This document shows positions 1 through 13,200 of a stretch of DNA of 64,000 nt, in pieces. The notes beneath the pieces were generated by a model. That model made no database searches. It saw only the letters and a program-made list of their open reading frames with translations, and had not been told where the DNA came from. Each line of letters begins with the position of its first letter. Within the stretch, counting starts at the first letter, position 1. The stretch is taken from positions 2,728,001 through 2,792,000 of the forward strand of contig NC_089984.1 in assembly GCF_036417845.1 (NCBI RefSeq), written 5' to 3'. The stretch is from Apteryx mantelli (Eukaryota > Chordata > Aves > Apterygiformes > Apterygidae). The position numbers and the translations under genes were made by a program.

Positions 1-1036
1 TTCCTTTTTCAAGGGGACCCAGCCGCAACATCACCAGATACAGATGGCAGTGTAGAAGCCATGGGCATGAAGTGGCTCCTGACTGAACCATGGGGCAAAG
101 ACACAGCATCTTCCCAGTTCAAAATGCAGCAGTGATACATCACTGACTCTCTAAGGGACCTTGCACCATGTCAGAGATGGGAATATTATGTGTTTATGTT
201 TATGTCACCTTTTGATTTGGGAAATGAAGACATGCAAATCGTAGCTCTTCCTCTGAGACACATTTGGGCGATGGAGGAAAAAGTGCTCTCCATTTTGCTT
301 CTTTCTAAGGTACACTTTCAAAAGCAAACATGGCCATGCCAGACTCCAGGTGTAAACTATTCCTGCAGCCTCTTTAACCCCTTTACCAACAATAAACCAA
401 AGGATTACAAAAGATTTTCAGAAGATGTAGGTTTTGGGGGGTAAACAGGCCCCACGTAGGCCCCTGGTCTTTGGAAACACCTTTTGGAAATCTCCACGAA
501 GGAAAAAAAACATGAGGTATTCTGTGCCTAGCTGCATCGGGAGAGAAACAGCTTCCCTCATTCAGACCCCCAGAGCAGAGCTGTTACTGAGGGATTTATC
601 CCAGGGAAATCACATGGCAGTTTGTCTCGAATCTTCCTATCACAATGCAATGATAAGCCTGAGATTTGGTGCTTCTAGTGGTGAGGAAAAGCTGAGCATG
701 GCTTTTGAAAGAATGCCATGCCATGATGACCCCTTCCTGGGATCATCTTTTGTCAGAGGATATGCTGGGGATGTCTTCCCAGGGATATCCTTCCTAGGAA
801 CTCCCCCACTAACATCACAGACAGCTACACGCAGCCAGCACATGTCAAAGTTACCAAATATCTTCCACAAGGTGTCTTTCGGCAGGAACATAAGGAAGCA
901 CTACTCATCAGGACTTGCAGTGCCCAATGTCCAGGGAACACTTGCGTAAGCCTCACTGAGTCCTAATGATAAAGTTTAGGGTTCAGGTCCCCGCTGCCCT
1001 CCTTTGTTTCCGACCTCTCAGTAAGGATGACTGTAC
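1..1036. other. ADAM8 intron 12 (partial)
   Basis: I see no cysteine-rich disintegrin exon on the minus strand here and no clear repeat. A 171-codon plus-strand open frame (434-949) has no recognisable domain and is probably chance. Confidence 0.6.
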
Positions 1037-1214
1037 CTCTGGTGTGCCGCAGTCACACTGCTCTCCTCGCTCTACGAACTGGTTCCCACACACAGGCCCC
1101 CCATACAGCTCATCAGCCTTGGGGACATTCAGCAAGCAGCTGGTCCTGGGGTCTCCAAGGAACTGCCACATGTCGTGTTCACTGCAGCTGCTGAAGAGCT
1201 TGGGGTAAACCAAG
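1037..1214 (-). CDS. ADAM8: ADAM8 exon 12: end of protease and start of disintegrin domain
   Basis: Residues 374-433. It begins [12 protein letters not shown] (end of the catalytic domain) and then gives [19 protein letters not shown], the signature opening of ADAM disintegrin domains. Acceptor TAAG, donor GTACAG in phase 0. The next exon (CRNRCC-type sequence) is not found between 1 and 1036, so it lies beyond the left edge. Confidence 0.94.
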
Positions 1215-4200
1215 CTTAGGGGGAAGAAAAACAAGTGGTCACAACCAGAGATAACAGCCGTAGAGCCTTTACAGCCACCATCCCAGAGAGCAACCCTCTC
1301 CAGATTCAAGTGTAGCTTCAAAGGTTCATTATTGAAGTGGTGAACGTTGACCTAGCCCCAACCGTCTCAAGAGCTTCACCCCAGGTCTCACTGGGACAGT
1401 ACAGGGAGATATCTAGAGACATTCACTACCCAGGGATAGTTCCATTTCTCCTTCACTCACCCAACACTCGCTGCCATAACACATCCTCCATCAGTTTTGG
1501 GGACAGGACAGTGGCAGTTAGCAAAGTCTTCATCATGAGACATTCCCAGGTTGTGTCCCATCTCGTGAGCCATGGTGGATGCAGCACCAATAGGATTCTC
1601 ACTGTGGTCCTGCGGAACAAGAAGTGGAATGAGGTTCAAACGCCTCCTTTCCACAGCATCTCTGCGAGGCCCATTGTTGGTTTTCAACAGTTCAGTGCCA
1701 GGATTTGCTTCTGTCTGCAATTCATTCCCTAACACTACCATGCCAGCATAAATGAAGATGAAAGCTGGGCCTGGTCCCACAGTCTCTGAAGACCTCCAGG
1801 CTGGCCTCTCAGGGGTGTAAGCCAACATATACGTATATATATAATGGCTACCCTGAAATGAAGCTTTTGTGGTCATTCTGGACAGCCATGGGTCCCACAG
1901 CCAACGGCTCATGTCCTAGCAAAGGATGCCATCCCTGGGGAGGGATGGAGAGGCTGAGGAGCACAGTCAGGATGACTGAAGAGCGATTGCAAATCATGTC
2001 CCAACCATCTGAAAGGCAGTGGAAAGAGTCCCGTGTCTATGGAGTAGCTCTGGGAGGCTCCCCTTATTGCTCAGGTATAGCAGAGGCCTGCACAGTGCAG
2101 GTGCCCAGTTCTGTCTCCACAGCCACCCTTTCCCCAAGGCCATGACACATCTTTCAGAGTCAGTCTCTCAAGGATCAGAGATGCCAGGGGCAAGATTTAC
2201 ATCTTTTTAGCCAGCCCTACGACTGTGGATGAAGAAAGCTGGAGACAAGTGGAGGTGAGACTTGCTCTGGAAAAAAAAAGGGGGGGGGGGAAAAAAAGTA
2301 GGGAGTGTAGTTTGGTTGGGCAGAGTCCAGCACCTCAGCCCATACATTTGCCCCTGCCTGATCATGGGACCACTGCTGCCGTCATGGAGCATGTCCAAGC
2401 AGTGGGACCTACCTGATTGACACCACCTGAGTCCCTGGTGCACATCGCAAGCTTCTTTGCAAGGCCTACGGTTGTTCCATGGAAGTCTATGCCCCTGTGG
2501 GAAGCAGACATGCCCATGAACACATGGCCCACATGCTAACAGGGGCGGAAGGAAGAAAAGGTGCTCAGGTGCCCAGGGACCATCAGGGTGGACCAAGTCC
2601 TGTCTGATCCCCTTACGTGATCAGCTGGGCATTGTCATGCTTCTTCTTCTTCAGCAGTTCTGTCTCACGCCAATGGAGGAAGTTATCCAGAGTCACTTCT
2701 GGGTTGGGACTCACAGTGATTTTGTTCTTGTTGTTCCACACCTCCAAGCCGATCAAGGCCACACGCAGGTGAAGAGGCTGATAAAGCTGAGATGGGAGAT
2801 GCCCCAGAGAGAGCACTTGGATTTAAGCTGCACAGCAGAGGAAAGGTCCCATCTGCCCCAGGGAGCTGTGATTCAAGCCCAAGATCACCTAGTCGTGCAA
2901 TATCAGACTGACACCCCAGAGCTACCACAGACCCTGCCACAAAAAAACAGGAGCATTGGTGACCAAGTAGACAGGGTTTACCCAGGACTGCCCTCTCCAG
3001 CTGGCAATGGCCACCTGAGGCAGTTGGTGCTGTTCTTCCTGGGCTGCCACAGTGACTGCAGGGGCTGTTCCCACACTGCCTATGTGACAGCGAGGCTAAA
3101 GCAATGAGAGCAGAAAGCTCATTCACCCACTTCCAGAGACTTCACCTGTGCTGGCACCCACGCCAGCTCACAGGTTGATGGGGGGCCTGCTGCCCAGAAG
3201 TTACAAGAATAATTTTGTCCCTGTTCCCTTATGAAGATGACTAACAGCTCAGAGGCAGTCTTTGCTTGCCCTTGAGAACCCATCGGAGAGCTGAGTCCCT
3301 TTTAATATCTGCTTTGCACACCTCGTTGGCCAGTGGATTTGGTCATTATCTGGTAGCCCACCCAATGGGCTTGAAATTTGCTCCAGCTCTGTCCTTTAAC
3401 CTGCTCTGTTCTCTCCTCTTCTCTCCACTGCCATACTCATAGACTACATTTTTCACTTCCACAGTGGGAAGCCTTCCCCTGGAGGATATGGGAACCATGC
3501 TGACAATGTGGGGTCTGTGCGCATACAAGGAGGGCAGATCAGGGTCCCTGAACTCACCTTGTCAACGTGGTTCACGATTTCCTTCATGCGATTCTGCACC
3601 ATGCGCAAGTCCTTGTACTTCCTGAACTACAGGAAAGAAATGGAGAGATTTCCAGGTTGCCTTCCACCTTCCTGCCACAGTGGAAGAGAATGAAAACACA
3701 AGAACCAGTTCACCCTCCCTTACCTCCTCGTTGTCCACAACCAAGACCAGCTCCACATACCGAGGCCCTTTGTGTAATGGAGCTGATTTCTGAAAAGAAA
3801 GAGAAAAATGAATGCAAGGAGGAGCTCTGCAGCTGACCATCCCATGGGATTTGTTAGATCCTGGGGCATCTTCTTGTCTTATTCAGGGTTAGTAGCTCTC
3901 CTAGCTCTGTTTCCCAATGTTATTTTGCTGGGTCTCTCAGACACCTTCCAACATACAAAGGAGACCTCCAGCCTGCTACTGCTGCAGGCACTAGAGAGGT
4001 TCTGCAGGTGTCAGCAGTATATGGGGAGCATCTGCATGGGATGCACAGGGCAGCAGAAGGTTCATGGGGTAGAAAGCTGTTCCCGTTGATGGTACAGGAT
4101 CTGAGGACTTGTTCACACCAGAAGCAAGGCTAGTGAGCCTGGTAGGACCCTGTGTTTGGGCACCCAATTGACAACATTTCGGTGGGAAGAGGGGAGCATC

Positions 4201-7200
4201 ATCAAGAGATGCAGTATGGTCCAATTCCTCTCCCAGCCTTTCACAGGCAGGTGCTGGGATCTTGATTCTTGCAAACTCAACTACAGCAAAGAGGAGCAAT
4301 GTAGTTCCTAACCCAGTGATGGAGCTTCATGGCTGCAGCAATTTTTGGTTCGTGGTCATATTCCAGGGTGGCACCAGACTCTTGGCATGTGCCGCGCTTC
4401 ATCCGCAGGTGAGCTGCTCTGTACACTGCATGCCATCCGGCCTCGTCCTCACCCAGGGGCTCCAGCACATAGGCAGTCTCATTTACCCGGAAAAATCCAC
4501 TGCCAAAAAATGAGGGCAGACATCAGGTCAGGTAGGTGTTACATACACATCCTCGAAGAGAGAAACACCTCACATGATGCTGCTCTGAGCACAGACCGAC
4601 AGGACATGTCTGGAGGCTGCACGTACCCCTGGGAGTACCTCTGATATACAAAATGTTGCTGCCAAATCCCAGCTAGGAAACCACCCATCGCTTTCGCTAC
4701 CCACTCACAGTTCCTGTAGGCAGGATGGCAGTTTGGATGAGGTACAGGCCACACATGGGCCATGACAGTCAGGTCCTTCTGGCTATGTGCATTAAACCTA
4801 GTTACACTCAGTAGAAAACCCTAGGAAGCCCTTGGGGTGGTCCTTTAAGCCCCATGCAGCTGTACAGAGGTACCATGTGCAGGAGCTCAAGGTAAAGCCA
4901 GGGACTGGATACCTCAGGCTTGTTTCCCTGCAACCTTGCTGGGCACCCAAGGGCACAGCAAGGAGATGCTGCAGAATGGAGCCATCCTTGGACTTGCCAG
5001 GAGATGAGGAGCAATAGGAAACATGTTCAAAGAATTCACTTTTGGAGACTGTGGAAGTACAGGCTGGACAAATGGACAATTAGGGGGTGGGAAACCAGCT
5101 GAGCTGCCAGGCTGTCATGGGAGTGATCCATGGCTCAGCATCTGTGGATGGTAGCAAGGGCCAGTACTTTGGGCAGCAGAAACCTGCTGAGGTTCAGCAA
5201 GGAGAAGTGCCTGATCCTGCTAGGTCAGGTTTAACATGGTATTTGCCATGGCTGCTGATCAGCTCTGACCTTCAAGATGCTTTCTATAAGGTATTGCAAA
5301 CTTGAAGGTCTTAAATCTGTAATATCAGCCATCACAAGTCTAATATATTGTAGTTTCACTCTGTAAAGTCAAGACATGTTAGCTACTTTATAGTGAAAAT
5401 ACACAGGCATGACTTACTGTGTCTTTCTGAATCTGCATTATATCTGCATGTCTACCCATCCCATGTCCTCTGTGCATATCACCTGGCCTCACTGTACATG
5501 TCTCCTGTCCTGCCCTTACACATCTTATCCTCCTACAACACATGCATATCACATGTGCCATGTGTGTACATGTTGTGCTGAGCCAGGGTCCCTGCAGAGA
5601 CTACAACCCACACTTTCAAAATGAGAAAATAGCTGCCACAAAGCTCCAGCCTGACAACTGGTGTTTGCAGGACATCATTGCTACTAAGCACCTCCCCTAC
5701 TTCAGGCACTACCTGCCCTTCTGCCATCTCTCCTGCAAGAGAGACTTGCCTCTTTTCTGGTTATTAGACATGATCTTGCAGTTTTTAGCTGTCAGCTAAT
5801 CTTAAAAGAAAGAAAATAGCAGAGTACAAACCTTCCATGACAAACTGAGTAACCTTGCATGGACTTGGTGGCTGGGGTTACTCTGCAAGGATGCTCTCTG
5901 CCGCTAAACAAAGGGAGACCCAAGGTGGCTTTCAAGGAATGAGCAGCAGTGCTGCCTGCAGTATATGTCCATAACCCCCCAGAGTCCAGGGCAGGCAGTG
6001 AAAGAAGCAGGGCTGACAAGCAAGAGACAAGCTCCTGCCATAGTCTGGGGAGCCATCCCACAGCAGGCTGCCTGGGGACATGGCCAAGGAGATGTCTGTG
6101 CCAAATGAGTTTTCCTTAGGCCTACAGGAAATGAGAAGGCCAAGAACTGGCCAGACCCTTTGGCTCATCTTCCATAGTTCCTCACCAACTCTTCCAGAGA
6201 CAAGATTGCTCCCACAGTGCAGCTCAACTCCTCCTCTTCCTATGCCCAGAGCACAGCACAAGTGGCTGACCCACTTCTGTATGTGCATGAACACTCGTTT
6301 TGCATGCCCTACATCCATGCAGACTGCGAGCTCCTCAATGTGAGGACTCTCTTCTTTTCCCTTTGGGGCCTCTACACTCAGCTCTCCTCTCCACAGCTCT
6401 TCTCCAGCCTCAGATCTCCATCAGCTGAAGTTGTTGCCAATGAATGGACCAGCGATTTCCCCTAGGTGACCACATTTTCAGCCTGCATGGCCCCCATGCA
6501 CCCCACCCAGAGCTCCCTAGATGGGGGTTGATGGTGAGACACAGCTGGCCTTACGCACCTTCTGCCTTCCTTTTCCTTTATATAGGTGCTGGGCCATCAA
6601 CTCTAGGAGCTAAGCTTGGGAGGTCACCACCTGACTGCCTGCAAGTAGGTTTGTGATTGTGAGCACACACTTTGTGCTGCAGATTGCAGCACCCTGGGCA
6701 AGTCTGCTCTGATCTGCCCCAGGGAGAAAGAATAGCTCCAGTCCCATCCTCGGCCCTGGCAGCTCTCTCACCAGGTGAGATAGGACAAGCTATCTCACCA
6801 CCCAGGGAAGATACACCTCGCCATGACCTCCTGTTGTGCTCCAGTTTCCAGTTTCATCTACCCCAGTGTCATGACTCAGCTCCCCAAAACCGACAGGCTT
6901 AGCTTTAAAATGCAGTGTGTGTTTTCCTTCTGGGCTCTAAGCCACTGAGGTCATATATTCAGCATTCCCATCACCCAGAGGAAATGGATCTTTTTTTCCC
7001 CCCCCTCTGGTGAAAGCTGAATTCTCTTCTCCATCAGGACAGACCAGAGAAGTGGGGCTTTGTCACAGCGACTCACCATTACACACCGTTGACTCATTCA
7101 AGAGCAGAGCTTTGTCACACCAACTCACCCTTACACAGTGTTGACTCGTTCAAGAGCAGCACTGCAACGCGCAGAAAAAACAAACCATTGCAATGCCCTT

Positions 7201-10200
7201 CTGAGTACTGGTTTAGTACTGTCCGCCTGGACAAGCTGCCAGAGCTGATTCACTTTGCCTGCTTGCCCTTGCCCCATCCAGTGCCCTGGGTAAATCAAAA
7301 GTCCTACCTGAGTCCTTTGCAGGTGCTGATGCTTGCTGCTGAAATGGCATACCCCTGAACGTGGCCTTGATAAAAGCAATGATCCTGCAACAGAGAAAAT
7401 GGACGTGTAAAGGCAATTTACACCATGCTGGAAACAGAGAGAAGAGCCAAAGAGAGAGATCCTGAAGGATGCAGGGCAGTGACCATCCCATCAGTAAAAA
7501 TCCCCCCTCTTGGCAAACTCCTGTGCAACTGAAGTAGAAAGAGGGAGATTGCTGCTGGGTCTGGGAACACTGTTGCCAAAGCAAAAGGCAAGGAGACCAT
7601 TTCTGCCACAGACTCAGTGGACCCTACAGGAGCTCCTCAGGTCCCCAGGGCCATCACGATTCAGCGTGAAGGCCTGTGAAAGCTAAAACACACACTTGAA
7701 GCCCATGAGACCCAACCAGAGTAACATCTCCTATCAATAAAAGCCTTCCCCCCAGGGGCTGTGACACTGCTTTCCGAGCCAAACCTACATCATTGCTGAT
7801 TTTTCTGCTACCATTTCTTTGGCAAAAAGTGGTCTGCTCTAGTCACAGTCAAACCCTGTGAGAAATAGGTGTCACTAGCTGTGTCAGTGTGTGAGCTGGG
7901 GCTGGTAAAACTGTTGGCCATCTTCTTGGCACAGGGTGGAGGACAAAATGCCTATCAAGCTCAGCAGTCTGGCTCATGAGGTTCTTCCCTGCCATCAGTG
8001 CCTGTGGATCTAGGGAAGAGCTGAGGCGGAAGCACATGCTGACAAGGAGAGAGGGCAGAACCATGCCACATTATGTGCCAGCAACACCTCGCACTTTGCA
8101 ACCTTGTCCTGCAGGTCCCACACTATCAGCAGGGCCTCCCTCACCCTAAAACCCACTCTTCCAGGAGCCTGCTGCAATACAAGACCCATACCTGAACATC
8201 TGGCTTCTCTATGATCTCCGTGCCATTGGCCGAGTAATGCGTCTCGGTGTAATGCTGTCCAAGCAACTCCCTGCAAGAATGAGAAAGGGGTGTTAGCAGT
8301 GACAACTTTTTTGGATAGAGGATGGGAAGGACGTACATATCACAGGTGGGCTCAGCAGCATTACGGACCTCGCAGGCCAAATCCTGCCTGCCTCACCTTT
8401 GGCACGGTGAGCCCTGGGCTTGGAAGCTGAGGTGCTCCTGGACATTGTATTTGGATACAACGGGCCCAGGACTTCACAGGGTATGTTTTTCAAGAAAGGA
8501 AAAATGAGGTATTTTTCTAGCAAGGATCTGGGCCAAAGGGATCTCTGCGGTTTAGATGCAGCAACCCCGAAATCCAGAGGGTCAGTGCCAGCCAACAGAG
8601 CCTATCCACCCTCATTCAAGGATTCCCTCTCCAGGCCCTGATGCTGTGACACCAGATCTCAGAGAAGTTACATTTGAAAACTAGTGTAAAGTGAGTCTCC
8701 CAGTCACCCCAGCCCTCCCTGCCCACTGGTACTCACTTATTCTTCTCCAGATGCAGAACATAGTCCTTGCCTTCGGCACGGATGCTGTAGAGGACATGGT
8801 CTGGATAGATGGTCTGCATGAAACAAAACAACAGCACAAACTCACCATTACCAGGAGCACAAGTTGCAAAAGGCCTTTTTGCCCAGATACAGCCCAAAAA
8901 GCACATGGGGTCTGCACACACCTGATCAGGAAGATCACTGTGGGATGGGGAGCCCCTCTTGTCACTGCCCAGAGGCAACGTACACACTCACCCCAAAGGC
9001 ATCCAGCAAAGACACAGGAAATCAGAAGGAAAGGAAGAAAGTACATCTGCAATAATGCAAACCCCCAACGCATCCTGAGACAAAGAACGAGTCACGCCAG
9101 CAATGAAACAGAGAGTCAGCAAAGGCTTATTTCCCATGCCTGACACATGGCCACAGACAGGCACACAAGAAGCTGAAATTTCATACTCATCAGTCACAAG
9201 AGCTCCTTTTTTGGGACTGTGTTCAGCACTTACTCACAGGCAAAACCACAAAGCTCTCCGGTGCACAAATGCTTTTCTCGGCAGAGACTTCCTTATCTCT
9301 GACTGATCTAACATCATGATCTCTCTATTGAGAGTGGACTTAATATTATTTTGTATCGGATACCTCACAGCATCACCAGAGTGTTGGTGGAAGGGACCTC
9401 AAGGAGTCTCTAGTCCAATCTCCTGCCACCAGCACTGGGTCAGGGTGGCCAGGGCTAGGCCCAGCCGAGCCCTGAAATCCCCAGGACAGAGACCTCCCAA
9501 CCTCCCTGGTGACCTGTCCTAGAGTTGCTCCCTCTCCGGAGAAAGAAGTGTTTCCTCAAGTCCTGTCTGTGCTCTCTTGTGATCCCCATCCCTGGATGTT
9601 GGGCTAGAGATCTCCAGCCATACCATCTCAGCGGGGCCACTGGGAAAGACTATGATCCCTTGTGTGATGCTCCATGTCAGGCTGTGTCCTTGGCACCATG
9701 CGGGACCTCCTCACCTACCACCTGGGACACTGCACCTGAGGGCATTTCCTCAGCTCTTACAGGATCCTAAGGTGAGGGACCAGGCAAAAGGCAAAACAAC
9801 AGCTCCCACAGGGCTGGCATTCCTCCTGGGTGAGGTGTTCAGCCTCTCCCCAAGGAGGATGATGGTATCTATTAGCATATGAAGGCTCAGCACTGCCCGG
9901 AGGTAATCTACAACCAGACGGGAGCTGGGGTTAAGTGGAAAGTCCTGCTGTCTCAGCACTGCAGTCAGAGCCAGCTAGGTCAGAGAAAAGGATTTTCCTG
10001 TGAGTCAGTTGCCCTAAATTCCACCCGTTTGTGTTTCCAATTTGAAGCGATGCTTGGAGCGATAGGCTCCTGGCCACAAAACATCCTCTCTGCATGCTGA
10101 GTGAGCCACAACAGGTTTTCTTGGAGGTAAGGCACTCCAGGCTGCAGACAAGCACGTCCGTTGCACAGCCGGCTGCACAAGCGTGTTGTGCTGCTGCGAG

Positions 10201-13200
10201 GAGCTGTTGTGGGTCCCTGACACATTTTTCTCTTATGAACAGTGTCTCACGTGTGACGTGGCCTTCCCTTCTAGTGTCCGCCAACAAAATGATTCTTTGT
10301 TATTGTTGGCAGTGCCAGAGCCAGAAAAGGCCCTAAGAAATTGCTGAAAAGCACTTGGAAGGGGGTTGCGGGTCAGAGGGGAGAAGAGCAACTGTCTCTT
10401 GGAAAGAACCGCAGTGCAAGTTTTAAAAAAAAATAAAAAACACCCTGATAAAGCTTCCTTGAAGCACCTCCTTCCTGATTAGTGAGGGCTTTGTAAGCAT
10501 TCCAGATGGGAAGGCTTTGAAAGCGCAGGCGACTCAGTTCTGCCTCTGCCAAAGCCTCAATAACCCCATGACAGTGCTGAGCAAGCAAAGACAGAGCTGT
10601 GGCCACAGCAAACAGGGAGACAAGGGTTTTATTCTAGCTAGTCTGATTAAGAGGAGACCCAAAGAATTTGCAGAGGACTGGGACATGATTTCTCTGTCCC
10701 AGCCCAGCAAAGGGTATTTCTTCCCCTGGTGGGAAGAGACCACAGGTCTCCCTAGGACAGTAGAGATGGGGGCTCACCACACCAGGTTGGTTCTGCCTCA
10801 TGCTGGTTATCAGCAGAGCTGCGTCACTAAAGAAGAGAGAAGGAAAGTGGGTCGTTGGACCACTGCCATCTCCTGCTCCAGCTCCAGCCACACATGTCCA
10901 CCTCAGTGAGGAGGAACCAACTCAGCTCCTCTGACCCCGATACACTCACCAGGCCAAAGAGTCTCCTTGCCCCATCCCCTTTCCCCGGGAAGGCTGCACG
11001 CAAGCATGACCCTGTCCGACACCCAGGCTCCAACTGGGGAACAAAAGGGACCCCACAGCTCCCTGCTGCCCTGTGCTGCTGCTCCACTTGTTCTGCTAAG
11101 TCCCAGTGATTCCTGCAAAGCACTGAGCTGGGGCTGGCAAGAGCTTTGCTGCCTCCATCCAGGCAAAGGATTTTTTCTTTTTGCCTCAGCTGGCTTTGGG
11201 ACATGATGAGGAAAATCAGCAGTGATGTGTGAGCGCAGGTGCACTCAGGGAGAAGTCAGCAGCTTGTGACACTGGGGTCCTATGGCTGGAAAAAAACTTG
11301 TCATTTAAAAACATCTCTTTGAAAAGCTAGAGCATGAGGAAAAGCTAGGTGCTTCTTCCATAGACTGAAGTGTTTAACTACAAAATCTGAGAAGCCACCT
11401 TTACTCAGCTTCCTTGAGTAACACTTTTTAACAAACTGTTTCAACCTAGTATTTTTTGAAGGTCCTTCTCTTGCTCTGTTTTCAGGTCCCTTTACATGGA
11501 GAGCCTAGGTTTCCCGCACACCCTTATCACACCCTGCCATGCCCCTGCTAAGCAAGGCTGATGACTCAAGGTGGGAGGGCACAACCATGCCCTTGCTGAA
11601 GGCTGGTATCTCAGGCGATACTTTGCTGCAAGAACCAGGTTTCACTCAAATATCTCATTTCTAACCCTGCATGAATGTGTCACTGTTGCAGGACTGAACA
11701 TTTTCATTTAAGCAAAGTCTGAAGAGTGGCAGCCTACTTAAAACCTCACCCGCTGCCCAGACCCCACATTTCCTGACTGCTCTGACCTCTTCTGCACCAG
11801 AAACAAGCTCTCGGTCCATGCCTTTCCCACCAGGTGACCAGAGGCACCTAACACCAAGCCATAGGAGGAGCTGGAACAGCAAATGCCCTTCCAGTCAGCC
11901 ATCTCCATTTCAGAGAGGGGCTTGTTGATGGACAAACCCTGTTGAGAACCATGTCCCCAGCCAACATTACTAAGAAAGCAAACTCCACTTTGGAGGAAGA
12001 AGGAGGAAATGGTTTGAATGGCAGGAGACTTTCTACCCTTAACACATCAGGTTTGGGAGGCCCAAGGCATTCCCAGGTTGGATCCAGGTGAGACCAGGCA
12101 GACACCACAGACAGCAACCCCAGGGACATGCAGCTCAAGACAGCACGTCCCCTCCCACGCTGCCACGTGCCCATCTATATGCCACAGAGCACCGTGCCCG
12201 TGGAAAGCAGAGGGACGTGCAGTTCGATGAGCTCTCTTTTCCGTGGGATCAGTGCAGAGAGAGAGACATTCAACACGCTTGGCACCAGATGGTGTCTCTA
12301 AATAGCCGGGAGAATGTTTATCTCGTGGACAAGTTTAGGTTTCTAGAGCAGAGAAAACAGATGCTTTCAGGGAGTGTTTTTGAATCTATTGAATCCCAAA
12401 CGAACGTGCTGTACTAAGAGTTTACTAGGAAATAAATGTCCTCAACCTCCCAATCTCACCAGGTGCTAAAGTTAATGCTTTTAAGTCTTAAAAAATGAAT
12501 CCATGTGTTTAGCTGAATTTCACTTCTTTTAAGGCAATGAGGAAAGCATCCTTGAGGTCAAGACCACAATCCCAGGAAGGCCAACTCCAAGTGCTCAAAA
12601 CTCCTGAGTCAAACCCCATCCCCTCCCCCAAATTACAACATTTCCAAAAAAAAAAAAAAAAGGCACTGTGGTTCTTTCATGTGGGTTTCTGGAACTTTCT
12701 GATTCATGTTTCCCTGCCCCAAAGGATGAAAAACAAACTTAAGAAAACACAAAATGAGAAATGCCTATATCTCAATGAGACTCCACAAACCAATACTTAA
12801 GAAAAGAGCAGACATCACAAGATCAGCGCAAGACTGCAGGAGGCAGCAACACTGCCAAATGTCTCCAAAGAAAGCATGAAATAGGCTGCTCCCCACTCTG
12901 AGATTTCATCCGGCTATCAGCAGTTCCTATTTTGACCCAAAACAATCCAGGAAATCTGATCTGACGCTTTGAGATCTCTATCGTTTGGGATGGGGGCAAT
13001 GCAGAAAATTTGCACCATGTCATTCATCCAGGCTAAAGGAGGTCCAGCTCTGAGCCTCGCTCTCTGCCGCTTGTATGCCAAGGACACCTCGTCAGCAGCT
13101 GCAGAGAAGGAGGTTTCCAGCAGTGGGCCAAGGTGCTTCGCTCAGGTCATTGCTGATTTAAGCATCAGCTGGACGCTCTGCAAGGCAGCAAGGGCAGCTG

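Larger units (their letters stand above)
1215..4312. other. ADAM8 introns 11 to 6 between exons 12 and 6
   Basis: These are short introns: 1215-1460, 1610-2412, 2495-2616, 2787-3557, 3627-3723 and 3790-4312. Apart from the A/G homopolymer block at 2271-2297, I recognise no gene, RNA or repeat in them. Confidence 0.6.

Noticed and set aside
434-949. 171-codon plus-strand open frame in ADAM8 intron 12
   Set aside because: No recognisable domain, opposite strand to the gene, and composition like its surroundings.
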